A stretch of DNA of 64,000 nt from Curvularia sp. ZM96 (taxonomy: Eukaryota; Ascomycota; Dothideomycetes; Pleosporales; Pleosporaceae), in assembly GCA_022457065.1 (NCBI GenBank), contig JAJGBQ010000006.1:2356001-2420000 (forward strand), in the 5' to 3' direction. Every line of letters starts with the position of its first letter. Position 1 is the first letter of the stretch. The notes under the pieces were generated by a model, which did no database searches, was not told the origin of the DNA, and worked only from the letters and a program-made list of their open reading frames with translations. The position numbers were made by a program, and so were the translations under genes. Positions 54,303 through 64,000 of this stretch are shown in pieces.

Positions 54303-54976
54303 TCATCCACGTGCGCACGCCTTTTGCGCTGTCGTGTGCTGCACGGAATACTGCCTTACATTAGCTGCGTGACGCCAAAGCCGATTGGCGGAATACTGAC
54401 ACTGCCGCTCGTTTTCATCTAGGCCTCGCATAAAGTCGGCGCCTTCGCCTAATGCGCCTCGCGGGTTATGTGCTTGATCCGCTATCAAAGCAGCCCTGGC
54501 CTTGAAAGTCTACATGAGTTAGCTCTGATGCCAGGCCTAGAGAAGCGGCGCAGGACTTACATCACTCAGCACTTCGATCATCTCTTCCTCCTCAAACAGC
54601 TCGAGAATGCGTGCTCCGAGGTTGTAGAAGTGCGGGGCTAGAGCACGCAGATCGACAGTGCGTGGGTCGGCTTTGAGGGCGTTCAGTACGCGCTGGGACA
54701 AGGCTGACGGAGGATCGATGGTCACGAGAGAAGATGTGTTTAGACTTTGGCTGTACATGACGTAAATAGACGAATATCAAACGAGAAGCAGAAACCAATT
54801 TACCTCAGCGCAAGCATCTCGCCGAGCCACAAGGGCAGCTCGACCTTTGAGCCCTGCTTCATGTCGCCGTTCATGTTGCCCTCGAGATAGCCGAGTCCAG
54901 GAACGGTAAGCTCAAAGGTACAGGGTACCTTTTGGGCGTCTGTAAGGATGGCATCCACATCGTAGTACGAACTCAT
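54303..54976 (-). CDS. PSF3: PSF3, GINS complex subunit
   Basis: Exons are 54976-54804, 54750-54561 and 54509-54303, giving 189 residues, the usual Psf3 size. GINS joins Cdc45 and Mcm2-7 as the replicative helicase in the nucleus. The opening MSSYYDVDAILTDAQKVPCTFELTVPGLGYLEGN matches my recollection of the N-terminal B-domain of Psf3. VELPLWLGEMLALSQSL and FYNLGARILELFEEEEM begin the helical A-domain, and TFKARAALIADQAHNPRGALGEGADFMRGLDENE completes it. The two introns (53 and 51 bases) are fixed by these joins. The last ~20 residues are not recognisable and may reflect drift. Confidence 0.92.
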
Positions 54977-55971
54977 GTTTTTCTGAAACACGTCAATGGA
55001 TCATGTCTGTTGGACGGTAAACGACTAAACTTTGTCGACGATCAAGATGCTAGTGTATCCACTAAGACAAGGCCGGAGAGAATGTTCGTCGAGCACACAA
55101 CAGACGTGTCGCGTGCTGTACCACGCATGGTTGGGCACGGAGACGAAAACGCAAGGGAAACGGAGGGGCCTAGACGAGACGACAAGCAGGAGCTGCGCTG
55201 GGAGTGGCGGCAGGACGATAACGGGCCAAAAGCAAAGTTATGCTAGCAACGATTGTGGAAACGGGGTTGCTTACTGCGTGGCGAGCTCAGTGTTGCGCGT
55301 CTCGTGAATGCCTGGCGGAGGAGCGACGATATATAGCGCACCCGGCCAGTGTGCAGTGGAGCACGTCTCAACGGCTGTTTCCAGATAACCAGTGTAGCCA
55401 GGCTTTGTCTTTGTGGAGCGAGCCGAAAAGCTTTCTTTTTTCGCAACGATCCTGGTGAGGTTCCCGCTACGCGTTGGCCTAGTCGAGCTGGGCTGGCTGC
55501 GCTGCTACATCGCCTGGCCAAAGCTCCCGGAACCTACATGTCATAGGGACGAGGCAGCGGCTACCCACAGCAACACCTGGCTCTCCCCACCATTGCACCC
55601 GGGCTGAGCACATCTCCACCACCGTATTCTCGTCTCCCGCAGAAAAGTAATACCACATCAAACCCACTCGCTATGTAAGTCGCGTGCTGCTCTTCCAATT
55701 CGCCGCCAGCCCCGCCGCCGTGCTTGCATACACTGGGGTTCAGTCCATCCCGTATACCCTGCCACGCCCCCGTCATTGATTGCCAATCCCTCCCCCAACA
55801 GCTTGCTGACTTTTACTAGTCTCAGTGAACAAACAAGCCTTGGCTTTGATCGATTACGCATTGCTAGCCCGGCATTAATGATCCTACGTCTCAACGCACT
55901 CCCCACCACGCCCTAGGCATACCCCGGCCACGCATAGAATCCCTCACGTACCCCCTCCACCAGCCGGCATC
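54977..55971. promoter_or_regulatory. divergent region between PSF3 and BLM10
   Basis: 995 bases with no gene seen. CT/CCA-rich leader-like sequence precedes the BLM10 start from about 55560. Confidence 0.4.
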
Positions 55972-58900
55972 ATGGCGGTGAGCGAACGCATATCGCAGCT
56001 CATGAGCGCCCTGGACACCGGCTCGGGCCCGGACAACTCTCGTGCCACCTCCCCGGGTGGCGACTGGCGGCAGGCCAACGGCAGCGTCAACGGCGCCGAC
56101 GATAGGCGCCGCCCTCGAACATTTCCATACTTTGAATATCTCCCCTACCAGACAGAAGACCAGGGCGATCGCGAGGAGAGCCTGAACACATGTCTGAAGC
56201 ATCTCTACATTGCCGTCTCAGCGGGCGACTTTGCGCCGGGCGCAGTGCACTGGACGCGCGAGATTCGGGGTTGGCTGTCGCTCAAGTTTGATCTTCCTCG
56301 CAGCACGCGGGTGAAGCTGGTGAATCTCTACTATGAGCTGGCGCTGGCCCCAGGGCTAGACTACTTGGTGGCCGAGCGCTTTGCGAGCATGTTCATGGTC
56401 TTGACCAAGTAAGTAGAGCTGAAACGGAGGTTTCCAGTGACGGGCAGACACTGACAGCTTGACAGGCGTAAACACTACCTTCGACCTGGTACTGACCTGA
56501 TACTCGATTGGCGACCGCTATACAGAGAGCTTAAGATGTTCGTTCTGCCCTCAGAGTCGGGCGGCTCACACCCACCAAACGTCAAGCGTAACATTCGCAC
56601 TCTGACCAAGATGTGCACCTTTGCGCAGTCCTACTTCGATCCCAAGGAGATACCAGCCATGCTCGAAGAGCTCTTGCCCTTCTTCAGCACATCGTTTAGT
56701 GAAAACGCATTTGTTGTCGTCGGACTGCTGAATCTGCTGCTTCCGACTCATCCAGCCCCAGAGGATATGCAGCAGCTCCTGCCACAGGAATACCTACCCA
56801 CATTTTTCCACTTGTGGTCACTAGTAAACCGATCGCGACTCTTCGATGCACACTACATCGACACCTTGTCCAGGTTGGCGCGAGACAACTTGACGGCGGC
56901 GCATGTGCCCTTTTCGCAGTACGGAATCTTCACGGGAGAGCAGTCATCCCAGATATTCACAGCGATTTTGCGTCTGCTCGAGATCCCAGTTGGTCAAGCA
57001 ACCTCTCCATATAGCAGTACGGTCGATCTCGGGGCGGGGCTAGCTGTGATGCTAGACCGCGATCCGCGGAAGCATCCGTCCACACACCACATTGCTCGTA
57101 TCATCGCAATGTCATTGTCGCCTGCATCCGCTGAACACCCAGACTCTACTCTGACTAAGCTGGAGGGTTTAGTCCAAGCAGTTGAAACCTTCTTCCATCC
57201 TTCCAACTCTGGAAGTTGGACCAGGCCTCTGGCGCAGTTTGTGTACTACCTAGCCGACATCTTCGTCCTACGTTGGAACCGAGAGCATAGCGGCGAGATG
57301 GACGTGCCAGAGGAGCGACGACTAAATGATGTGGTCAAGCGACGGTTTGTGCTCTGCCTGCGCGAGGTCACGTTCATGGGCATCTTCTCTAAAAGTGACA
57401 AAGCTGTACAATACGCCTTGTCCACTCTTCAGAGTCTGGCATACCTTGAGCCCAACCTGATTCTGCCAGGTGCATTACAGCGAATTTACCCCGCAATGCA
57501 GGGGCTCGTCGAGGTGCATCGCACAATTTCGTCTATTCGTGCGTTGCACATGCTTTCAAAGGTCATGGCCAAGACAAAAGGTTTTCGGTGTCACGTTACA
57601 TCGGTGCTTGGGCTTGCACTACCTGGTATCGACGCCAACGACCTAGAGAAGACACTGCATACTTTGCAATATATTCAGGGCGTGTGCTATCTGATCCCAT
57701 TTCAGGATCTCACAAAGGCAAAGAAGGCGTCGAATGACGAGACTTCTAGAGATGGTGCAACTTCGCCTATGGAAGATGCTGGTGGTGACACCGGGTTGGC
57801 TGTGGAGTGGATTACAGCCCAAGTCGATCGACTCGAGAATGCCAATGGCAATATTGAGATCAATTACGATGAAGAGCTTAGTGACCAAGACGAGGCCACG
57901 ATACTCCGGTCCTCCACTACTGGACTGAATGAGTTTCTCATTACGTTTCTTGGTCGCGTCTTCACACTGCTGGAGAATCTACCAGATGCATCTAGGGTCC
58001 GCAGCGGCTCTCCTGAGGAGTATGTGGTCAACCAACTCCCAGCGGCCTTCACGCCACTGCTTGCTGCGCTGTCTCCTGAGCTGTACGATATCGCGCTTGA
58101 TAAGATTGCCAACTTCATCACGAACCACGTGGTTCACCAGGCAAAAGATGCTATTGCGTTCATCTGCAACAGTCTTGTTAAGATCAACCCTGAGAAAGCC
58201 CTGAAGCGCCTTTTACCGCACCTCCTGGCGGGTATCCGTACTGAGATTGATGAGATTGGTGCTGGTTCGACACGAACAACAGGTGCCGAGGTACTCCCGC
58301 GCGATCGTGCACTTGTCTGGAACTTGTGCATTCTTAGCATGTGTGTTGTCCATGTTGGTGATGCAGTTCTTGAATGGAAAGACGAACTGTTTGAGATTGC
58401 AGAATACATGCAACAGAAGTGTCGAGGTACACCCACCGTACATGTTTCCAACTTCATCCACCACTTGCTTCTCAACCTGACCTGCACCTACACGATTGAT
58501 TACTCCATCTATGAGCAAGATGAGCTCGAACAGGGCTTGTCAACAGAGTCGTGGGGCAGACAAGTTGACATCAAGAAGTTGAATATCAAGTGGCACACCC
58601 CAAGCTCAAAAGAGATAGACTTCGCAGTCAAGCTCTTCGAGACTCATGCTAGCAACGCCATGAAGGCACTGAATGCTCTCATACAACCGGATTCTCCAAT
58701 CAAGCGCGAAGGCACTGGAAAAGATTGGTCCGACGAGGTGTCCCGTAACCTCGTTCTATTGCGATTAATCATCTCTGGTATCTCAGTCCTTTTTGATGTT
58801 CGGCACGATCAGTTCACCGATGGCAGCAATGAATCGAATGACGGCTCGGATCCAGACGCCATGGATACAGAAGGCATTGACGACGACGCTGGTCTTGGTG

Positions 58901-61900
58901 AAGCTGAAGACGAAGAGGTCAAGCCTACCTTCCAGTACGAAGCTGGATATCCGTTACGCCGTGGCGACGACAACTACAACCTTGTCCACGACTTACGTAG
59001 GCAGGTTGGGGAGATGCTTCATAACGTACACAAGTTCTTGATCGAGAAGCAGCCTGACGATGTTCCATGCTTCAATTCACTGTACAACGCCTATCGTTCA
59101 TGGTTCATCGACGTTGGCATTGAGCGATCTGCCCATGTCCTTGATCGGATATCCAGGCTTTTGGAGAATGACGAACGGCCTTTCAGATTCAGCGGACTGC
59201 GGAAGCAGTACCCACGACCTCTGCTGGTCCGAAGAGCAAACGTTTACCATCTGCAGCGACTGCGACACAACGCTAACCCGCGACCAAAGACGGACCTCGA
59301 CATGACACTACTCCTCGATCTTGCTGAATCTAGCATTTCTCTTTACACTGAGATACGACGCACGGCACAAACCGCCAATGAATCAGCTGTCAAGTGTGTG
59401 CTTGGCGCTCGACCGCTGGTCATCCCATCCCTGCTAGACGCCTTTGTCAAGGCTGTAGCTGAGAGCGACTACCCTCGTATCAAGGGTGCCATGTTCGCGC
59501 TTCTGTTTGGTAGTCTGGCAAAGACTATTAGTCGCGACTGGCGGTTCACACCCAAGCTTATCAAGGCCTTCATTGAGGTTACTGGTGCCGACAAACCCTC
59601 GGTGCAGAAGCTCGCAACCAATGCCACTTTCCAGATCATGGACATGGGCAAAGCAATGGAACGCATGGTTATACTGCCAAAGGAAGTAGTAGAGTCTATC
59701 GCATACGCCATCGATTCCAGCGAGGGCGACAGTGTACATGCTAAAGTCGGCAAGCGACGTGACTACATCAAGAAGAAGCGAGCTCGCATCGAAGAAAAGA
59801 AGTCTGAGTTGTCCAAGGAGCTCGTGGAGATTGCCAACACAGAACACTGGAAGAAGGTCAGCAGGACTGCTGCCATCATCGTCAATCTAGGAATGCGCTA
59901 CGACACTGTTGCATCTGACGAGATGATTGACTTGGTCACCAAGGGAACCATTGACCAACACCCCAGTCTCCGAGGGCTGTACGCTGGTGCTCTCATCGGC
60001 CTTTACTCAGTTATTCAGACCCGCGCCATTACAGGCCACGATTACGAGAAATACTTGTTGAACGAAGAAGATTTGCCCGACAAAATCTCCGTGGAGACTA
60101 GACCAGAAAATCCCAATTGGACGGCAGAGTATTTGGCGTCATTTGCCCAACCAGAAGCCAAGTACTATATCGACTTCGATTACCCTGGATGGCTAGTGTG
60201 GACCAAGAGCATGACCGCGTTCAAGCCAAATGCGCCACAGCTGGCATACGACGATGTTGAGAATGGGGTCCGCCAAAAGATTGCGAAGCATTTGACTCGA
60301 TCTTGGTTTTCCAATTACTTTGCTTTCATGAAGCAGGAGCCCCGCGATAACAGCGCTGATCGTTTCCGCATGTCAAGCGCAATGGTATTGACTCATTCAT
60401 TTGATCTCGTCTTCTGTGGCCTGACAGAAGCCACATTTGAAGATATCAAGGATCTGACCCAGTCGGTTTATGGTGACGGCAGCGACAAGCATCAACACCG
60501 TGCGACTGCTGAGATCATGGCTGCGTTGCTTTCGTGTGCACCGGACCTCAAAGCCGATCAGCGCGAAGCAGTGTGGGAGTATGTCTTCCCGATCGTCCGC
60601 GGCATCTTCCAGGATGGCTTGACACCAGAGAATTCCGGCTACTGGACCACGTTCTTGCATGTTGTATTGCAATCCAAGGATCCTCGACGTGGATGGCCGC
60701 TAGTCGACTGGCTGGCCAGCTTCCGCCTGGATATGGAGTCTAATGCCGCTTTCAAGGAGAGCTCCAAGATCCACTTACTTACCCAATGCATCTCCGATGC
60801 AGGTTGGCATTTCCGATTGGAGAAGCCAATCCTAGAAGACTTCATGAAGCATCTTGATCACCCTTACAAGGGTGTACGTGAAGCTATGGGCCAGACCATC
60901 GCGAGCATCTATAGGACGCGTTACCACGAATCTTACAAAGATGTCGGTACACTCATCAAAGCACAAAAGGAGGCTTCTTCAATCGGCGTCCGCCCTTACC
61001 AACCCACTGAAGAATTCTCAAAGACTATCACTGATGTCTTCAAACAACTCGAGGTATGGCGCCACGAGCGCCCTGCAGGACAACAAACGCCTTCTTCATA
61101 CACATCCGGTGGCAAAACAGTCTTGCTCTGGCTCGACACCACTCTTTCTTCATATGAGTGCACATCGCTCGTTAGCTTCTTCCCAGACGTCTTCATGGAG
61201 CAACTGCTTCATATGATGGATATCAAGGAGGATCCCGAGTTACAATCACTGGCTTACCACGTTTTTCGGCATCTACCAAACATACCGCATCGCGAAGGTG
61301 AAGACGCGGAATTCATCGCTGCACTCATTCGGATCGGGCGCAACGCGACCAGCTGGCACCAGCGTCTCAGGATTCTGATCAACATTCAGGTCATCTACTT
61401 CCGTCGGCTGTTCTTGATGAGCGAAGAGCAGCAGCAGAGCATGTTCGATTGCGTCTCTGCCATGCTGTCAGACTCCCAGCTGGAGGTGCGTATGGGCGCC
61501 GCCACTACTCTATCTGGGATGATCCGTTGCTCTCCCATTGCATTCCGTGATCGCCAAGTCTCAACGCTCAAGGAGCATTTCACCAAGCAGCTCACCAAGA
61601 ACCCGCTTCCGAAGAAGCGCATCCCAGGTACGCCGACAGTCGAGCAAGGCAAGCTCGTCCTTACTCGCCATGCTGCTGTACTGGGTCTGGGTGCACTCGT
61701 TCAAGCATTCCCATACCAGAGTCCTCCGCCAGCGTGGTTACCAGAAGTGCTAGCTACGCTTGCTAGGAAGGCAGCAGCCGATCCCGGTATGGTAGGCAAG
61801 AGTGTCAAGACTATTTTGGCAGACTTCAAAAAGACCAGGCAAGATACATGGCATGTGGACGTCAAGGTAAGTTCATTCCCTAAACACGTCTCGATAAGCA

Positions 61901-61983
61901 AATACTAATCATGAAAACAGGCGTTTGAGCAGGATCAGCTAGAAGATCTTGAGGGTGTGCTCTGGAAGAGCTACTTCGCTTAG
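55972..61983 (+). CDS. BLM10: BLM10/PA200 proteasome activator
   Basis: Exons are 55972-56408, 56466-61866 and 61921-61983, giving 1966 residues. Blm10/PA200 caps the 20S proteasome core and opens its gate without ATP. It is a single long HEAT-repeat solenoid. Recognised blocks include FPYFEYLPYQTEDQGD near residue 45, YLRPGTDLILDWRPLYRELK after intron 1, and in the C-terminal part SSYECTSLVSFFPDVFMEQLLHMMDIKEDPELQSLAYHVF and RMGAATTLSGMIRCSP. The last exon encodes only 20 residues and ends LWKSYFA. Yeast Blm10 ends in a hydrophobic-Tyr-X motif that docks between proteasome alpha subunits; here Phe takes the Tyr place. Acidic loops (around 860-920) are probably disordered. Confidence 0.95.
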
Positions 61984-62398
61984 ATGCTGAAAAGGCAGTC
62001 GAGGACGAGGATTGATGATAACGATGAGTGTTTTAATGTAGAAAAAGCATTGTACTATAGCCAGAAACAGACAAGCTCATGGTTACGAATGATATGACGG
62101 GGTGTTGCATGTACGACGCTATGTGGAGATTTTAGCATCTACTCCATAGTTTTTGTGCTTATACATCAGAACCAACTATCCATGACTGCATCGGCTGCTT
62201 ACTCATATGTGACGGGCGAAGAAGCTTGCTCTGGCCCGTTTTTGCTAGAGAGCCGCAGCTGCCCCTCCAAAGCCCCCCACTTATCTGGAAGCTTAAGCCG
62301 CCCTTGCCCATCAACATCATACCTCCCTGATTCCTCTTGCACAACTACCACCACAATTTTTGGCTGTTTCTCTTCCATATAATTGTGCTTTTCATATC
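61984..62398. other. intergenic, BLM10 to cyclodeaminase-like gene
   Basis: No gene seen; contains the BLM10 3' end and the promoter of the following gene. Confidence 0.5.
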
Positions 62399-63949
62399 AT
62401 GTCGTTGACGGTTCTATCCGAGTCAGACATCCGCAAACTTCTTTTGCAGCTGACCAAGCAGGACATACTCGACTTGCAGCAAAGCCTTGCCGATGCGCTG
62501 CATCACTACTCGACAAGTACCGAAGAGGACGACAACAATGGATGCTGTGAGAGTTACCAGTCAGCTGGAACGACTCTAAGAAGCAAGGATGGAGGAGTGA
62601 TGATGGTCACGCCAGCCAGTAGGTACGTACATTATTTTTCTTTCTTCCCATTGTTTTGCATATGGAAGAAATACAAGTCGCTAATACCGTACAGCAACGA
62701 TGGCCTCGGGGTCAAAATCACAACACATCCAAATAACAACATTAAGGGCTCACGATCGTCTGAGACCGGGTCGATAACTTCTTCTCTGGGCTCACTCAAT
62801 TTGTCTCAGCAATCCACGTCATCAAGCAAGAGTTTGCCTACTACAAGGTCGTCTATTCACTCGTTGTCTTTCTCAGCTTCCACACAACATGGAAGTCTCA
62901 CCCTTCTTGACAACTCGGGTAAGCCGCGCGCTCTCCTCAACACCTCCGAAGTAACAGCTTTCCGCACTGCGCTCGCAAGCACGATGCTTTTTAAGAAACG
63001 GCACAATGTGCACGACGTGGTTGTCTTTGGAGCCGGGCGACAGGCCTACTGGCACATACGTCTCGCGCTCCTTCTTCGTGGAGAAGACATCCACCATCTC
63101 AACATCATAAATCGCGATTTTGAGCATGTGCATCATCTGCTCGAGACGCTGTATAACCCTCACGAAGCACCTCAAGCATTCAATCCAGACCCACAGTATA
63201 TACCCACGTACAGAGCCCCATCACATCCGGAAGCACTCCACAGGCCGAAGATACAAATCCTAACCCCTTCCCATGGCGAGTATACTCGACACCTGCACGC
63301 CACCCTCCGCTCCAGCAGCTGCATCTTCCTCTGCACGCCCTCCGTAGCACCCCTCTTCCCAGCCGCCATCCTAACCAACCCCGAGGGCCGTAAAAAAGGC
63401 CGCTACATAGCCGCCATTGGCTCCCTGTCTCCTTCCATGATAGAACTGCATCCAGACATTGTGCGTCAGAACGTCGCGCCCGAGCACGGCCACCGACACT
63501 TCCACAAGCACGCCCAACAAGGTGGCGCCATTGTAGTAGACAGTGTAGACAAGTGTCTTAGGGAAGCCGGCGAACTAGTTCAAGCGGGTCTGGGCCCCGA
63601 GCAAGTCGTTGAAATCGGTGAACTCGTTATGCTGAAAAGGGATGCAGAGAGGAGACGCAAGGAATGCATGGCGACTAAGAAGATGGAGGATGAAGGACTT
63701 GACTTGGGTGGTGTCGAGCTGGGAGAGTGCGAGTCGAGTAAGAAGAAAACACGCGGTGCGGGTGGGAAAGAGAAAGACAAGCATCACGAGAGTGAGGACA
63801 AGGCGCACAAGAGCTTGATCGAGTGGCTCACAAAAGGCAATGTGATATATAAAAGTGTTGGTCTGGGACTGATGGATGTCGTGGTAGGGAGCGAGTTGGT
63901 GAACTTGGCGGATGCGCGAAACATTGGGACCAGGATTGACAACTTCTAG
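62399..63949 (+). CDS. ornithine cyclodeaminase/mu-crystallin family protein
   Basis: Exons are 62399-62622 and 62695-63949, giving 492 residues. The 72-base intron is in frame and stop-free, so it is easily missed; splicing gives VTPASSNDGLGVKITTHP. Family features: MSLTVLSESDIRKLL at the start, GVMMVTPAS, then SLTLLDNSGKPRALLNTSEVTAFRTALAS, and a Rossmann NAD-binding motif VVVFGAGRQAYWHI. The family includes ornithine cyclodeaminase (ornithine to proline plus ammonia) and related reductases, and the substrate cannot be read from sequence. The protein is longer than the usual ~350 residues because of a Ser-rich insert after residue ~90 and a charged Lys/Glu insert near 415-460. The final SVGLGLMDVVVGSELVNLADARNIGT is typical. 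Confidence 0.87.
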   Translation: MSLTVLSESDIRKLLLQLTKQDILDLQQSLADALHHYSTSTEEDDNNGCCESYQSAGTTLRSKDGGVMMVTPASRYVHYFSFFPLFCIWKKYKSLIPYSNDGLGVKITTHPNNNIKGSRSSETGSITSSLGSLNLSQQSTSSSKSLPTTRSSIHSLSFSASTQHGSLTLLDNSGKPRALLNTSEVTAFRTALASTMLFKKRHNVHDVVVFGAGRQAYWHIRLALLLRGEDIHHLNIINRDFEHVHHLLETLYNPHEAPQAFNPDPQYIPTYRAPSHPEALHRPKIQILTPSHGEYTRHLHATLRSSSCIFLCTPSVAPLFPAAILTNPEGRKKGRYIAAIGSLSPSMIELHPDIVRQNVAPEHGHRHFHKHAQQGGAIVVDSVDKCLREAGELVQAGLGPEQVVEIGELVMLKRDAERRRKECMATKKMEDEGLDLGGVELGECESSKKKTRGAGGKEKDKHHESEDKAHKSLIEWLTKGNVIYKSVGLGLMDVVVGSELVNLADARNIGTRIDNF

Positions 63950-64000
63950 AGTGAGTTGCCTCGACCGTTGCCAGAGCTGGAACAGGGAGAGCCTACCAAA

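Noticed and set aside
1..64000. tRNA genes, CRISPR arrays, intact transposons
   Set aside because: I looked for tRNA B-box words, regularly spaced short repeats and transposase or reverse-transcriptase motifs and found none convincing. CRISPR arrays are not expected in a fungal chromosome.

Overview
The window is a stretch of nuclear chromosome from a filamentous ascomycete. Introns are mostly 50-60 bases, with GT..AG ends and CTAAC-type branch points. Codon third positions are GC-leaning, genes lie 0.3-3.6 kb apart on both strands, and the gene families are those of Pezizomycotina. The set resembles Pleosporales/Dothideomycetes, but that placement is an inference.

Layout. 0-5 kb: the 3' part of an MRC1 replication-checkpoint gene and two neighbouring RING-finger genes. 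5-12 kb: TATA-binding protein behind a long ATG-free leader, a degenerate GH47 mannosidase-like membrane protein, and DLT1. 12-16 kb: peroxisomal 3-ketoacyl-CoA thiolase with a PTS2 signal, and a WBP2-like GRAM/PPxY protein with an 11-base first coding exon. 16-21.4 kb: an accessory-looking, gene-poor segment with an unannotated 5S rRNA gene, a secreted cutinase-family esterase with a repeat-built tail, and a homopurine tract. 21.4-25 kb: a large histidine-phosphatase protein and a class II aldolase/adducin protein. 25-28.6 kb: gene-poor. 28.6-36 kb: a 2308-residue NACHT (STAND) NTPase. 36-49 kb: Osh3-type lipid-transfer protein, secreted SGNH esterase, COQ7, RTF1, a possible 60-residue lipid-anchored protein and a secreted S10 carboxypeptidase. 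49-64 kb: an uncharacterised protein, a cis-prenyltransferase, a second uncharacterised protein with CP motifs, GINS subunit PSF3, proteasome activator BLM10, and an ornithine cyclodeaminase-like protein.

Most genes are conserved housekeeping functions: replication (MRC1, PSF3), transcription (TBP, RTF1), lipid and isoprenoid metabolism (thiolase, OSH3, cis-prenyltransferase, COQ7), and proteolysis (BLM10, RING proteins, S10). They do not form one pathway, and no secondary-metabolite cluster or intact transposon is visible. The least conventional items are the NACHT protein, the GH47 protein lacking expected catalytic residues, the 5S gene, the cutinase tail, and several genes whose first coding exon is very short. 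All exon joins were made by hand from splice signals and reading frame, so each is a prediction.
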